Shown here: positions 1 through 11,300 of the stretch, piece after piece
Layout of the letters: every line of letters begins with the position of its first letter
Numbering within the stretch: position 1 is the first letter of the stretch
Notes under the pieces: model-generated
Told to the model about the DNA's origin: nothing
The model's database searches: none
Seen by the model: the letters and a program-made list of their open reading frames with translations, nothing else
Program-made: the position numbers and the translations under genes
DNA from: Eutreptiella sp. 'Long Island Sound 2002'
Lineage: Eukaryota; Euglenozoa; Euglenophyceae; Eutreptiales; Eutreptiaceae
Direction of reading: 5' to 3'
Assembly: GCA_964036045.1 (NCBI GenBank)
Contig: OZ038398.1
Location: 29,457,380-29,521,379 of the forward strand
DNA length: 64,000 nucleotides

Positions 1-1250
1 AGAATCCACTTCGCTTGTCCATCTTGGTCTTGTAGCGACAGGAGGCTATCTTCTCCAGGGTAGACTCCATATTGGGAATGGACCCTGAGTGGTTCAGCGT
101 CTTCTTGTTCAGCTCTCCATAGTCCACTACCAGCCGTTTGGCTGTAGACCCAGGTTTAGCCACCAGGAAACAGGGGCTGCAGTGTAGGGGGTAGTCCCCA
201 TCCTTGTACTCCAGGACTAGGCCAGCGTCGATACATTCTTGTATCTGTCGCTCAATCTCGTCGGCCTGCTCTTTAGGAGCTGGATAGGGTCTCCTCCGGA
301 TCTTGTGACCCACGAACTCGGGTTTCAGCTTGAGGTCCATCTGTACCAGCTTGTCGCATGAGGCTGGAGGGGGTAGTTCTCCGAACACCTCCAGATAGGT
401 CCTTATCAGCTTTTGCACCCGCGGGTCCAGTACCTTGATCTTGTCCTCCATGTCCTCGTCGGAGTGTAAGTTGCTTGCCCCTTGAATAGACGTCGGGAGG
501 TGGTCCTCCACCGACTCTTCGCCCGCGGTAGCATCCTTCAGCCCTTGGTAGGCATACAGAAGGTCTTGCTCAACCATCTCCGGTGGACGATGGCAACATA
601 GGCACGCTTTAGGGGGTTCACATACACATTCCTCCGAGAGGTCGTCCTCATCTGGGGTCCTCACATGGGCACCCCATACGCTCTTCATGAGCTTGAGATC
701 TACCTCCCTTTGCCAGGTGGTGATCTTCTGTTCGAGGTCCTCCTTCAGTTGGGATAGGTCTCCCATACGTCCTTGCTTCAGTGGCCACGAGCTGCGGGTA
801 GGCTTCGCGTAGCATAGCTTTTTCGCCACCAACTTCCTCTTGGAATCCACATACTCCCTGAGCCTGGATCGAGGGTCCAGCTCTTCATCCACGGGGTCTT
901 CCACCCTCATGGAGAGTAGGGGTTTTAGTGGGGCGACGTACTCGGCGTTCTCCACTTCTTCCACCGCAGTCTGCACGAAGAAGGCGTCGTGCTCAGTTTC
1001 GTCGTCTGAGTGGATAGAGCTAGGTAGCTCAGATAGTCCACACTCAGAGACTCCATCAGGAACAGGTACATGACAGGGAGAGTTGGGGGCGTTGGTGTCA
1101 GTCACGACGTACTCATCTCCTCCGGGTGTAGTTTCAACAGCATCTTGAGGTCGTAGACGATCCTTCAAGTCACCCAAGGCGAGTCCATCGCTTTCTCGTT
1201 GTATAGCCTGGACCAGAGTAGGGTCCAGGTCTTCCCAGGGAATGGTGGTA
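1..1250 (-). pseudogene. A1 pol fragment: MT-like tail through the first RT motifs
   Basis: This stretch is the reverse complement of A3 pol at about 24,672-25,917, or residues about 290-706 counted from 23800. It covers the acidic linker after the MT-like domain and the start of reverse transcriptase, including the conserved VDYGELNKK segment near positions 110-135. The frame is open throughout, so the fragment is broken only by the TIR element at 1251 and by the window edge. The catalytic IDD, RNase H and integrase would lie to the left of the window. The gene is disrupted and probably inactive. Confidence 0.85.
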
Positions 1251-2149
1251 AGGTAAAGGGACCAGTTAGACACCCACTGTCGCGGCGCAGGATCGCCAGG
1301 CAAATAATGTTATCAGGAGATGACGATTTATAATCAAAGAAATATTCTTTTGAACATTATAAAAATAATCGAGATCCATCTGGCGATCCCGTAAATCGCC
1401 AGATACTACCGCGGGAAATTGCGTAAATTAGCGCCGCAAAGTTACGTAAGCCCAAATGTCACCACGTAAAAGCAAAATGAATACTGCGCGAAATATACGA
1501 TTCCGAGATTGATTTCCCTTTGTTTTTTTTCATTTTAGATAATGCGGTTGGGACCCACCTGCACTACCAGCGCAAACACACAGAGAAAACAGGGAGCAAA
1601 AGCGACGCTTTCAGTTCTTCTTGCAGTGGACTGTTGGTGCAGAACCAGGTTCAGAACGCGATGCAAATTTAGTCCATCGTGTCGAGCCTGGCCGGTCAGC
1701 GGATTCGTACAGGACAGATCAGGCACGAGCAACGGTTTGATGCGTGACTTTGGTGTTTCACACATGGGTTGAGCCCACAAACCTCTGCACCCCTGGTCGT
1801 ACATGTTTGTCCGCTGTTAATTTCGCACGTTGCTTGTCTCAAAGTGCTGTTATTCTCCATGAGGTCGCCCTTCCGACACTGGTTTTTTTTACTATTAATT
1901 GACTACGGTTGGCAAATAGTTGACAGCAGTCAGCAGTCAAAGACAAAGGAGGGCGTTTGACATTGGGACTGACGGCACTCGGCAAGTGACTTGCTGGAGG
2001 CTTGGGTGCAACGGAGCCCACAATTACTTCTCCGGAGGGACATCTCTGTCTTCCACCTATGTGCTGCGACAAGTCTGCAACAGGGGCAGTCATTTGATTC
2101 CAAGTGGGATCCAGTCACAATTCCAAGTGTCTGAATTCCCTCGCTTCAG

Positions 2150-2345
2150 ATGGGAATGACCATTACGGAGATCCACGACATCACGAAGATTGACAATTGG
2201 TTCCTGCAGCGCTTTTTCATGATGCACACACATGCAGTGGCCATGCAGAAAATGCAGCTCGAGCAGTTTGATTACGACTTCTTCATGGAGGCCAAGTGCC
2301 TTGGATTCTCAGGTGCCTCCATCATACAGTGCCCATACAAATCGG
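2150..2345 (+). pseudogene. Captured fragment of carbamoyl-phosphate synthetase large subunit
   Basis: The frame from 2150 reads an internal segment that I recognise as CPSase large subunit (CarB/CAD type). The motif EIHDITKIDNWFLQRF is followed about 25 residues later by EAKCLGFSGASI, matching the family pattern 'TkID.WFL...' then 'AK.lGFSD..I'. In the family this segment belongs to the large subunit that makes carbamoyl phosphate for pyrimidine and arginine synthesis. Only about 60 residues are present; then the frame becomes unrelated and repeat-derived. The bases just before it (cgcttcag) resemble a 3' splice site, so capture from genomic DNA with an exon boundary is possible. No function is expected here. 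Confidence 0.65.
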
Positions 2346-2489
2346 AACGACAAACTCATGATGCCTGGAGTGCCTTTCAGAAACCAGAAGGAAACATTCG
2401 GTTCGGTGCCCGAGAGCCACTGCTGTTTTGCCACCGTTTCTCATGCAACCCCTCTGCCAGTGCGCACCGGTCGTATCCCAGCCAGCAAA

Positions 2490-2640
2490 TCGCACGCACC
2501 CGCTGTGCACACTGCACGCACGCATCGTACACACTGCACGCACGCATTGTACACGCTGCACGCACGTACTGTGCACACTGCACGCATGCATTGTGCACGC
2601 TGCACGCCCGCATCGTGCACAATGCACGCACGCACTAATG
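2490..2640. repeat. 22-bp tandem repeat, about six units
   Basis: Units of the form tgcacgcacgcatcgtacac plus two bases repeat with an exact 22-bp period and few substitutions, all within the TIR element. Cys/His-rich short ORFs in every frame here are artefacts of the repeat. Confidence 0.85.
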
Positions 2641-3400
2641 TAATCTGCCTTCAACAGGATGTGCCTGCCATATCTCCACCGAGGTCAACATGGGCCGTTG
2701 TTGCTCCTGAAACAATTTCTTCCTATCCCCTCTGGAACCACCGCGCCAGCCACTTTCCTTGCATACACCGTGTCGTGCTCTGTGTATGGACAGTATGAAG
2801 TGTGCACACTGCACAGGGCAGTTGGTGCAGTGCGCAAGGTGTGGTCTGCATCGGGTTGAGTGCTGTGTGCAGTGCACATCCTGCTCCGAACAGCGTGCTG
2901 GGAGCAGAGTACAGTGGGAAGCGTGCGCGTTACAATCTGTGGTGCATATGGTGCAGGGTACACGCTTCAACAGATTGTGAAGAGAAGCCTCCTTTCTGCA
3001 GGGTTGATGCTCTCCCATCCCACGTGCTTGCCACTTGCTGGCAATTGCTTGATGCCATGGGGACCGCAGACATTACAAATTAAAACGATGAGAAGTTTTG
3101 AACACGAAAAAACCAGTTCAAAATCGGGGTGGTGACTCTGCACACCCGTGACTCCGGCTACCCCCGGGTATGTCATGGGACACACTGGCAGACTTAGAAT
3201 GATTGTGCTTTTAGGCGCGGTCATCAAAAGTGCAAAGCCATACACTTTCAGCCAGGTACACGCTTATGTCCATAAGCTGTCTCAGTGCTTCAAGTACCTT
3301 TACAACAGGTGTACGGGAGCATTCAGAAACTGTCACCGTGTTGCTCTGTGCAAGTGTGCTAGGGAGACAGTGCACAGGTATACAAAGCAGGAGATTACCA
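2641..3400. other. TIR element interior, no recognisable gene
   Basis: The stretch is rich in gtgcac/tgcagt words in its first 300 bases and then becomes unremarkable. Short ORFs are present on both strands, but none shows a family motif. Confidence 0.6.
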
Positions 3401-3404
3401 CGTT

Positions 3405-3990
3405 TTCCCAAAAAAAAAAACCACTCCTTAATTTTGAAAAGCATGGTTTTACAAACGAAAATACCTTTTGCAACAAAAAAACATTGCACGGTTTTAAAAA
3501 AACAAACACCTTGCATGGTTCTACATAATGGGAGACATCCACCTTTAGCAAGAAAAAAAACAGTCCAAGGTTTTGGAAAAAAAATAAACCTTGCATGGTT
3601 TTCCAAAACAGAACAGTGCAACCTTTTGCCCGAAAAAACAAACATTGATTGGTTTTACAAAGAAATAAACGTTGCATGGTTTTACAAAAAATTAAAAGTT
3701 GTACAGTGGTATGAAATAGGAGAGTGCAACCTGGTACTTACAAATAGATTACAAAGTTTTCAAAAATAAAAAGCCTCTGCATGGTTGTACAAAACAGGGC
3801 ACATCAATAGTACACGGTTGTAAGAAAACCAATAAACGTTGCATGTTTTTACAAACCATTAGTCAAACACTTTTGGTACGGAGAAAACACATCACGGGGT
3901 TTTGAGCGACGTAACTCTCTGCATGGTTTCACAAAAAGAAAAGAGAACAACCTTTTACGAGAAAGAAAAACATTACAGGGTTTGTAAAGG
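3405..3990. repeat. A/T-rich degenerate repeat array in TIR element
   Basis: A motif like ttgcatggttttacaaaa recurs roughly every 40-60 bases with many substitutions and A-runs between copies. No coding signal is seen. It may be an old tandem array or subterminal transposase-binding repeats. Confidence 0.65.
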
Positions 3991-4034
3991 AAAACATGTG
4001 CCACAAGCTTTTTATGGTTTGTAGTATTTTAGGG

Positions 4035-4150
4035 TGTGTCCTCTTTATCCCCGGGGGTGCCCTTTTTATCCCCAGGGGGTGTCTTATTCATCCCCACCCT
4101 GCCCTGATAATCCCCAGGGTGGGGCTCAACTGGTCACCGGGGATGAACCG
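4035..4150. repeat. Subterminal G/C-rich repeats of the TIR element
   Basis: At least four copies of a tttatcccc-ggggg(t) type motif precede the right inverted repeat. A second gaccagtt word close to the end echoes the left terminus. Such subterminal arrays often bind transposase; that role is inferred. Confidence 0.55.
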
Positions 4151-4162
4151 GTCCCTTTACCT

Positions 4163-4618
4163 TAAGACTTCCGTCCACCACGCTGAGCATACCCCCCCAT
4201 CCGGGCGTCCCAATGGGCGTCTTGCGTCCCAGAGGCACGTAGATGGCCTCATCAGGTAACCGCACAGAGCTGATAGTCAGCTTGTCAAGGAGGGTTCGCC
4301 AGTACTCGTTGCCCCCATGGGCTCCCCAATCGGGGGAACACAGGACCATACGGGAACGTTCCAAGGCCACCTTGGTCAGCACCTTCCCCAGTTCACTGAA
4401 TCTGGGGTTCCCGTAGGCCATCCCGAAAGAGGGCCAGTAAAATTTGTAGCTGCAGTTCTTCCCCTTGCTGCAGTATAGGTCCAGTACCTGCTGCTTGTCG
4501 CTGGCGAACAGTTCCACACTTAGGTCTTCTCGAGAGTAACCCAACTCCTTCAGACCTTGGTCTAGGACTTCCCCCAATAGTTGATAGTCCTCAGTTTTGG
4601 AGGCCGCCATCATGTTCG
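4163..4618 (-). pseudogene. A1 pol fragment: MT-like domain
   Basis: This is the antisense copy of A3 pol at about 24,210-24,670. It encodes the MT-like segment between protease and RT, with VELFAS, then AYGNPRFSEL (NPRF where family B has NPPF), then the LPDEAIYVP strand. It is bounded on the right by element C (TSD gttcg at 4614-4618) and on the left by the TIR element. The frame is open across the fragment and joins both neighbouring pol pieces once the insertions are removed. Confidence 0.85.
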
Positions 4619-4887
4619 TGCAGCAGACCAGCAGGACCTGACCCAATGGGACCCTAGGATTGGCCTACGGCACTAGATAGGGCTGACGTGGACCTGGGGA
4701 TTGTAGTTCGGATGCAATTGCAAATCGTTGGATTTTATAATGTAGGCTGATGCGCCTTTGTTTGTTCTATGGGTCTGTATTCTCCTTTTCATCACAGACC
4801 CCTCTGGTATGGATTTAATGTCCTGATTTGGCTTTGTTGCTCTGCCGGATTTGCGATCGCGCCGTTGCCGCTGTTATCTCTGCCTTA
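4619..4887 (+). repeat. Element C 5' LTR
   Basis: 269 bp, starting tgcagcagacc and ending ctgcctta; no difference from the 3' copy was seen by eye. Termini are TG...TA rather than TG...CA. The 5' boundary is fixed by the TSD. Confidence 0.93.
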
Positions 4888-4900
4888 TGGTAGCATCGTC
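4888..4900 (+). promoter_or_regulatory. Primer-binding site of element C
   Basis: tggtagcatcgtc follows the LTR immediately. The first eight bases match the complement of the eukaryotic initiator tRNA-Met 3' end (tggtagca); the rest diverges. Confidence 0.6.
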
Positions 4901-4999
4901 TTGTTGACGTTCTGCGAGAGTTTTATGAGCCCATTCTGAACAATTTACTTTGATTTGATTATTAATTGATCGATTTCAATCGTTTTTGCGAGTATCGAG

Positions 5000-7900
5000 A
5001 TGTCGTTGGTTCCGACAAGTAATTCGACGCCAAACACCATTCGAAGGTTATGGGCACGAGGACGGAGTATGATTAGTCCACCGGATCATCGTGGACATGG
5101 GGAAATTTCCGTCCGTGAACCCGAACGCCTCTTCCAACAGTCGGAAAGCAGTAGTGCAGACATGGAGTGTGGGTTTGGTGAGGCTCGCCATGAACATATT
5201 AGGATTGAGGACGGCGGTCGCATATTCGAAAGGTGGCGCACGCTCACACGTGAGCCACAAGCTCCTCAACAAATGATGGAGGAGCTCAACAACACGGTAG
5301 ATACCCTCATTGCACAATTGACACAAGTGCATGGGTATTTGCAACAATGCCATGGGGATATCAATAGAATTATCAATGCCGGCAACAAATGTGAGAGACT
5401 CCAAGGAGACATGAGTCGAGTGTTGCAGGGACATGAGGAGCGTTTGCAACGTATTGAGAGTCTTGAACAACACCTCAAACAACATCAAGAGTATTCCCAA
5501 CAATATTTTGTTCACAAGGAGGTGCATGCCGCCTCCGTGCAAGGAGTAGAACAAATGTGCACTTCGGCAACGCAAAACATTGAGAGCGTCCGTGGCCAAG
5601 TGACTCAATTGCATGGCCAATTTCGCCAACAACAAGAGCACATCCAACAACATTTGGCGAGTAAAGATGTTTTGGAGGCACGAATTAAGGGAACGGAACA
5701 ATATTGTCAAACAAGTGTTTCCGTGCTTGCTTCGCAAATTCCACAACATGTGGAGAATCATCTTCAGTCACATGCATCTTTAATTCATGATATTGTCGAG
5801 CCCTTATTGCATGAGCAACGCCGACATTTTGATTCTTGCATGAATGATTTCAAGCGTGTGTGCAATGAACGAATTGATTCAAGTGTGCATGAGTTAACTT
5901 CTTTTGTTAAGACGTTTGTACATGAGTCATGTGAGAATATCGAACGTAAGGCAATCGAGGCGGCTCGTAGACACGTCGTCACGGTATGTGAGCCTTTTGC
6001 AACAAAAGAGTCAAGTTTATTGCATGATGTGACGTGCCGCATGAATGATTTTGAATCACGAGTCAAAACAATGATCGTCGATTCGTGCGACGTTGCATCT
6101 TGTCATTTAGCCATTGAAGCGGGTGCAAAACAGAATGAAGAGAAGTTTGGAACCATTACCCGTGAATTTGAGAGAATGCGCAAGGTTTGCACTCACAATG
6201 AGGAAATGCATGACATGGTGCATGAGATAAAAAGGGATTTGCAACGTGTTGTTGTGGACGTGGATGTTCTCAAAATAAGGGGAATTAAGGTCGAGGCGGC
6301 TACGGCCGAACGAACGAGCTCTACGAGTAGCCCGCTACCCACGGTTGGTGTAGATGAGCGGTTCGCTATGCATGAATTGCTAAATAAGTTTGAGGCACAT
6401 CAAGTCTCGGTCGCGAGCGATTTGACGTCGCTCGACACAAAATGGCGTGCATGCATTGATGCCAAACTCCATGACCTTGTTGGGCCTTTGAAAAAAAATG
6501 GCGAATTGTTGATGCATTTCATTGAACAATTGGTGCCCTCATCGGAGATGATAGGCAACACCATGGAAGACAAATTCCGTACGTGTGCACAGCAATTGTT
6601 GCTCCTTCAATCGTATGGAACGTCATATGGTGACGTGTGTGCGCGAGTTCTTTCATGGGAAGAACGGGTTGGTGAGTGTGAAAAAAAAATTGAGGCCTTG
6701 CATGATGAATGGGTGGACATTGATTTGCCCGACTTGGTAGAGGATGTGGATGCGTTGGGTGAGAGCGTGCGCACACTCCGGTGCCAGGTTAACAAATCTT
6801 GCCTTTCCGTAGGCTTGGAGTCGCGGGGACCATCCGTGGACGATGAGGACCATGGGATGCATGAGACAACCAAGGTTGGTGCATGCTCACATGACAGTGT
6901 AGGAAAAGGAATTTCCTTTGCTGACGATGAGGTTGGGTGTGAAGAAACCGCAACCGCGGTCGTTTCAACAGCGTCAGTTGACAGCGTCTTCAAGTCTCCG
7001 TTGACGGGCGCAGGGCGCTTGGAGCTACTAAGGGGCAGGGACGCTGCGTTCGGGGAGCCACGGGTTAAACCTCTCACAGGTTTGGCGACGGTAACTGCGT
7101 CCCCCCTTAAGCGTGGATTGGCGGCACCCATCCACCCAATGCCGGGTCGGACGGATACCGTGGCTTTTGACACCCAAAAGGACAAGGTCCAACAAACACG
7201 TGCAATTTTCTCTTTATTAGAGTCCCTGGAGGACTCCCCGGGTGATGACGCTGTGAGGGGTCGAGTAGGTGCCACCATTCGGGGACTTTTTGCGGGGACG
7301 GGAGATGATAAAGAGTTTAAGTTTCTTGATCAGGAGACACGTAAAAGTATGCACAGGTTCATGAAACGGCCAACTTGGAATGGGGACTATGCTCTATTGG
7401 CGAATTTTTCCGTTGAATGGAATTGGTGGTTGGATCTTTTTGGTAGTGCCCTCGATTCGGATGTCCAAGCTATTCTTCTTTTGTCTGCCATCCCTGAAAA
7501 AGAGGCCCACTGTTTTCTGGAATGCATGATCTACCTCGGGTGGTCATACCAGGACATCTGGGGTATCCTGAGTGCAGAAGGGAAGGACTTGGTTAATCCG
7601 GATGTTGTTGAGGACGATTGGGAGGATAGTACTCCTGATGGGGATGATGTCCTTTCCTATAGGAGGTGGTTCACTTCCTGGTGTGTCAAGTTGGCTAAGG
7701 TTGGGGAGGTCACCAATCGCCACGCCAAAAAGCGATACACACGAGCGCTCAGCAGGGCGGGGGGCCGGTATGAAGAGCCCCTGAAAGACTTGGTCGAAGA
7801 AGAGGAGCTTCGAGGGCGTGAGTACACGTACATGGAAGCCCATAATTTTGTTTTCCCTAAGTTGCTGACCACTCGGAGGGTTGATGCCATTCACGGGTAC

Positions 7901-8383
7901 CGCCAGGGTACCTCTTCTGTAAACAGGATTGAGGGTGGTAAGGGTGGCGGGCCTCGCCGAACCAGATCAGCACCGGGGTACCGCAACAAAAAGGGCGACC
8001 AGCACGACCGGCCTCAGTGCACGCACTGCCAGGGACATCACTCCAGTGATAATTGCTATTTGAAATATCCTGAGAAGTGCGATTAGCTGCAGAAGGTGTT
8101 GCAGCAGTTCCCGCAGCGAAAAAAGCAAATGCTTGACAGGTGGAAGCAACGCAAGTGCATCCACTGCGGTAAGGACAGACATCCCAAGGGCACCCGATGC
8201 TCACAGGACCCGCGCGGACACCCAGAAGACAAAAAACAAGGGGGTGGTGCAGATTCTGGGGGCGAGGGACGTCGATGCCACAAGTGTCGTAAGAAGGGAC
8301 ACCTACAAAAGGATTGCCCCTCTACGAAGAAATCGGACCCTTCAGGCAAGGATCAGTCTGAGGGGGGTGGAGGCAAGGGCTAA
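5000..8383 (+). CDS. Element C Gag, with in-frame UAG before the last zinc knuckles
   Basis: The ATG at 5000 opens a 1,028-codon frame ending in TAG at 8084-8086. The same frame stays open for 98 more codons to TAA at 8381-8383. Residues about 70-420 are long, Gln/His/Glu-rich and predicted coiled coil. The capsid-like part lies around 760-960 and is followed by a basic linker. A zinc-knuckle-like CTHCQGHHSSDNC (C-x2-C-x3-H-x4-C) precedes the TAG. After it come CIHCGKDRHPKGTRC and a perfect C-x2-C-x4-H-x4-C, CHKCRKKGHLQKDC. Nucleocapsid is therefore split by the stop. Either UAG is read through at a low rate or it is a recent nonsense mutation. Gag would form the particle and bind the element RNA. 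Confidence 0.85.
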
Positions 8384-11300
8384 GGGTGTGGGGGAGTAAC
8401 CGTGGCGTCCCCGCCCAAAAGCCAAGTCCCGGGCTGTTGCACGCTTGAGCCGGGTCGTGTCCTGAGTAGGGCACGGGTGTGGCGGCTGAGGCGGACAATG
8501 GCCAGGATGGTCCGATCTGTTAAGGTCGAGATCACAGTGTTAGTCACTGTCAGATTTTCTGGCGGCGCTGAGCACCAAGTCTTGGCGCTGATTGACACAG
8601 GGTGTTCCATTTTTGCTGTTGCCCCTCGTAAGTTTTTTCCGCAGGGGACTCTGGAGACGGCGAGGCATCCATTGCGCTTGTCGTCGGTCAACTCTGGGGG
8701 AGTGACAGGGGGCAAACTTGGAACATCGGTGACAGTGTCGCTGCCTATCTGTGACAGCCTTGGGGGACTCTTGTGTCACTGCCCTGGGGCATTCGTCTAT
8801 GAAGCAGGAGTGGCAAATGACCTCATTTTGGGATGGCCATTCCTGATTGCTTATCAGTTGGTGCCGTGCCCCCTGGAGTCTTGTATAATACCACGGGAGA
8901 GCATCACTGTTGACATGAACAGATTTCAGAGTGACAGAGAGCAGCTCAGGACAAATAACGCACCTTGTGGGGCGGGTAAATGTTGTGCCCTTGTAGATTC
9001 CCCACAAGTCCTGACTACGACACCGGCAGGTGGGGGGGGGGACATCAGTGTGGCTTCCTCCCCTCTGCAGTTTTTTCAGGCTGGCTGCTTTGCTTTGCTT
9101 TCTGTTTTTGCGGTGTTCTGGCTACCTTGGTGTGTCACTATGGGGACGGCATGCCTGCCTTCAGGTATATCCAGAGCACGACAACTGGGTTCGAATAATG
9201 GCGAAACGTTCCACTGTGGATGTGCCGCCAGGTGTGCATGTAAGCATCAATGCCTGCGGGCAGGTCGTACGGACGCGTGGCATCCACCTCTGAGGCCCGG
9301 AGTCGGGGCTTTACAGCCAGGGGGGGGGCAGCCCTGTCCGTGCAGCCATGAAGCCCTGATGCAGAGCCTGCAGCAGCAGTTACGACAGGCTTTTGAGTCA
9401 CCGCAGAAGTCTGATGAAAAAAAAGTTGCTGCTGTGGCAGGGCAGGGGTTCTGCACCTGTGACAAGCATATCAGTGATTTTTGCATGTCAGGAGAAACGG
9501 ACCGGAGTGCACAGGTCCGCTCCACAGGAATTACTGAGGAGGAGCCTTCGCTTACCAGGCTCCAATGTCGATGCTCTGAATTATGCGCCTTGACTGCAAG
9601 TGAGATTGACAGACGTCCTGAATTGGTCGGCCAAATTTTTGCAGACACGGCTCACCCTATGGAGGTCAAATTACGGGCATGTGAGGCCTGCAGCATGACT
9701 GATAGTGATGGGGAATCTGAGGGGATCTCTGACGAGGAGTCGGTGCACTCTGATGATTTTTCTGGAGCCCCTGACCAGTTATGTGGGGGGTGGGGTTTTT
9801 CTCGAGGGCGCGCATCAGGTTCCTCTACGGAGGCCACGTCAGAGGACCTTGATGATGCGCTGGGTTTGGCCAAACCTGAGATGTCCCCTGATGCCTCCAG
9901 TTGTCAGGCCCCATGGCGTCCAGCACGTAAGATAGCTGGAGTCCGAAAGAGCCTCAGGGAGAACTCCAAGGGCCTGTCTGTGTCTTCCGATTTTTTGAGT
10001 GACGTCAGGGCATGGTCAGGTGAGCCTGAGAAGACGAAGTGGGTTGACGCATTCGCAGCGGGACGACGTCCCATGCCTGGCCCACGTGTAAAGTCTTGGG
10101 GGCGTCAGCAGGATGCCTTCGAACAGTGTTGGGGCACAGATATGATGTTTTTGTGCCCACCGCAGCACTGTTACAAGCGCACAGTGGATAAAATTCTCCT
10201 GGATGGGGCACGCGGGGTAATCCTTGTGCCGGTAAAGAGGGAGGAGGCCTGGTTCTGGGCCTTGGGGGAGTTGTCTTTGGATTGGTGGGATATTCCACCT
10301 GACAAGAGAATATTTGAATCGTCAAAAGGCACCCCCGTACACAGTTCTGATGGTTGGCGCTTGGTGCTTTTTCATGCACAGGAGCCCGAGCCACATCACC
10401 AAGCCCCCAGACGCCATCGTCGGTCCATGCGAGCCTGGAATGACTCGCGATTTAACCGCGACATCAGGTCAGTCATTGAGGCAGATCAGGAGGACCCTCG
10501 TTGCCGGGTTTTTCGGGAGAAGCTTGAGCAGGAATATGAGGATGTATTGATGTTTAAACCACACACGGAGGCCCCGTATCGTGGTCCTGATGGTGTCGCG
10601 ACGATAATTGAAAAACCAGATGCGCAGCCACAGAAAGTGGTACCGTACCGCTGTGTTGGGTTGCGGGCTGCAGCATTTAAAGCGCTTTTGGACAAATTTC
10701 AGTCCCGGGGCATGCTACAAGAGGCGGTAAATCCACAATGGATTAGCCGGGCCTTTGTGGTCCCCAAGCCGGGAGGGAGGTGGCGGTTAGTGATAGACTA
10801 CCGCCACCTAAACTCCCAAATCAAAGATTTTACTTTCCCCTTGCCGTATATCGAGGACAAAATTTTAGAGGAAGGCAAAAACGTCATCTGGTCAATTTTT
10901 GACCTTGAGGACGGTTTTCATCAAATGCCGTTAGCCGAGTCCTCTCGGAAATATACGGCATTCATGACCCCATGGGGAGTCTATGAATGGCTCGTGCTCC
11001 CCATGGGGCTGAAAACAGCCCCAGCCCAGTACCAGCGTATGGTACAGTGGTGTTTGGAACAGGATAAGCGCATCAGTGCGAAGCCGTACATCGACGATGT
11101 GCTGGCAGGGACGCCAGGCCCCCCCCCGACAGTGAAGGAGGTACCCCCAGACCCCCAGAATCCGTCAGGGAAGGTAACTGAAGTGGCGTTCGATGTGCTG
11201 CAAGCGCATGATACTGATTTGCGGCGTGTTTTTGACATTTTTCGTCGTTATAAACTCACTGTGAAACGTGAGAAAATGTTCCTGTTCCAAACGCGAGTAA

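Larger units (their letters stand above)
1251..4162. mobile_element. TIR DNA transposon, TA target duplication, probably non-autonomous
   Basis: Comparison with intact A3 pol shows a clean 2,912-bp insertion. Both ends carry the inverted repeat AGGTAAAGGGACC, followed by A/G then GTT, and are flanked by TA (1249-1250 and 4163-4164). A TA duplication suggests the Tc1/mariner-like group, but the terminal sequence is not one I recognise. Inside are a captured host-gene fragment, a 22-bp tandem array, a long A/T-rich degenerate repeat and a G/C-rich subterminal repeat cluster. Short ORFs exist, but none looks like a DDE transposase. It is probably a non-autonomous, Pack-TIR-like element that needs a transposase from elsewhere. 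Confidence 0.8.

Noticed and set aside
2635-3018. Cys/His-rich ORFs resembling zinc fingers
   Set aside because: The spacing follows the gtgcac/tgcagt repeat words rather than a conserved finger pattern.
3211-3769. ORFs of 114-179 codons in the A/T-rich part of the TIR element
   Set aside because: They arise from the degenerate repeat array (Lys/Phe runs) on both strands and match no family.
8084-8383. Nuclear code with UAA/UAG read as an amino acid
   Set aside because: The in-frame TAG and TAA in C and the TAA in B2 suggested it, but the long A, B, C and LINE frames otherwise hold no TAA or TAG over thousands of codons. A reassigned code would show many.
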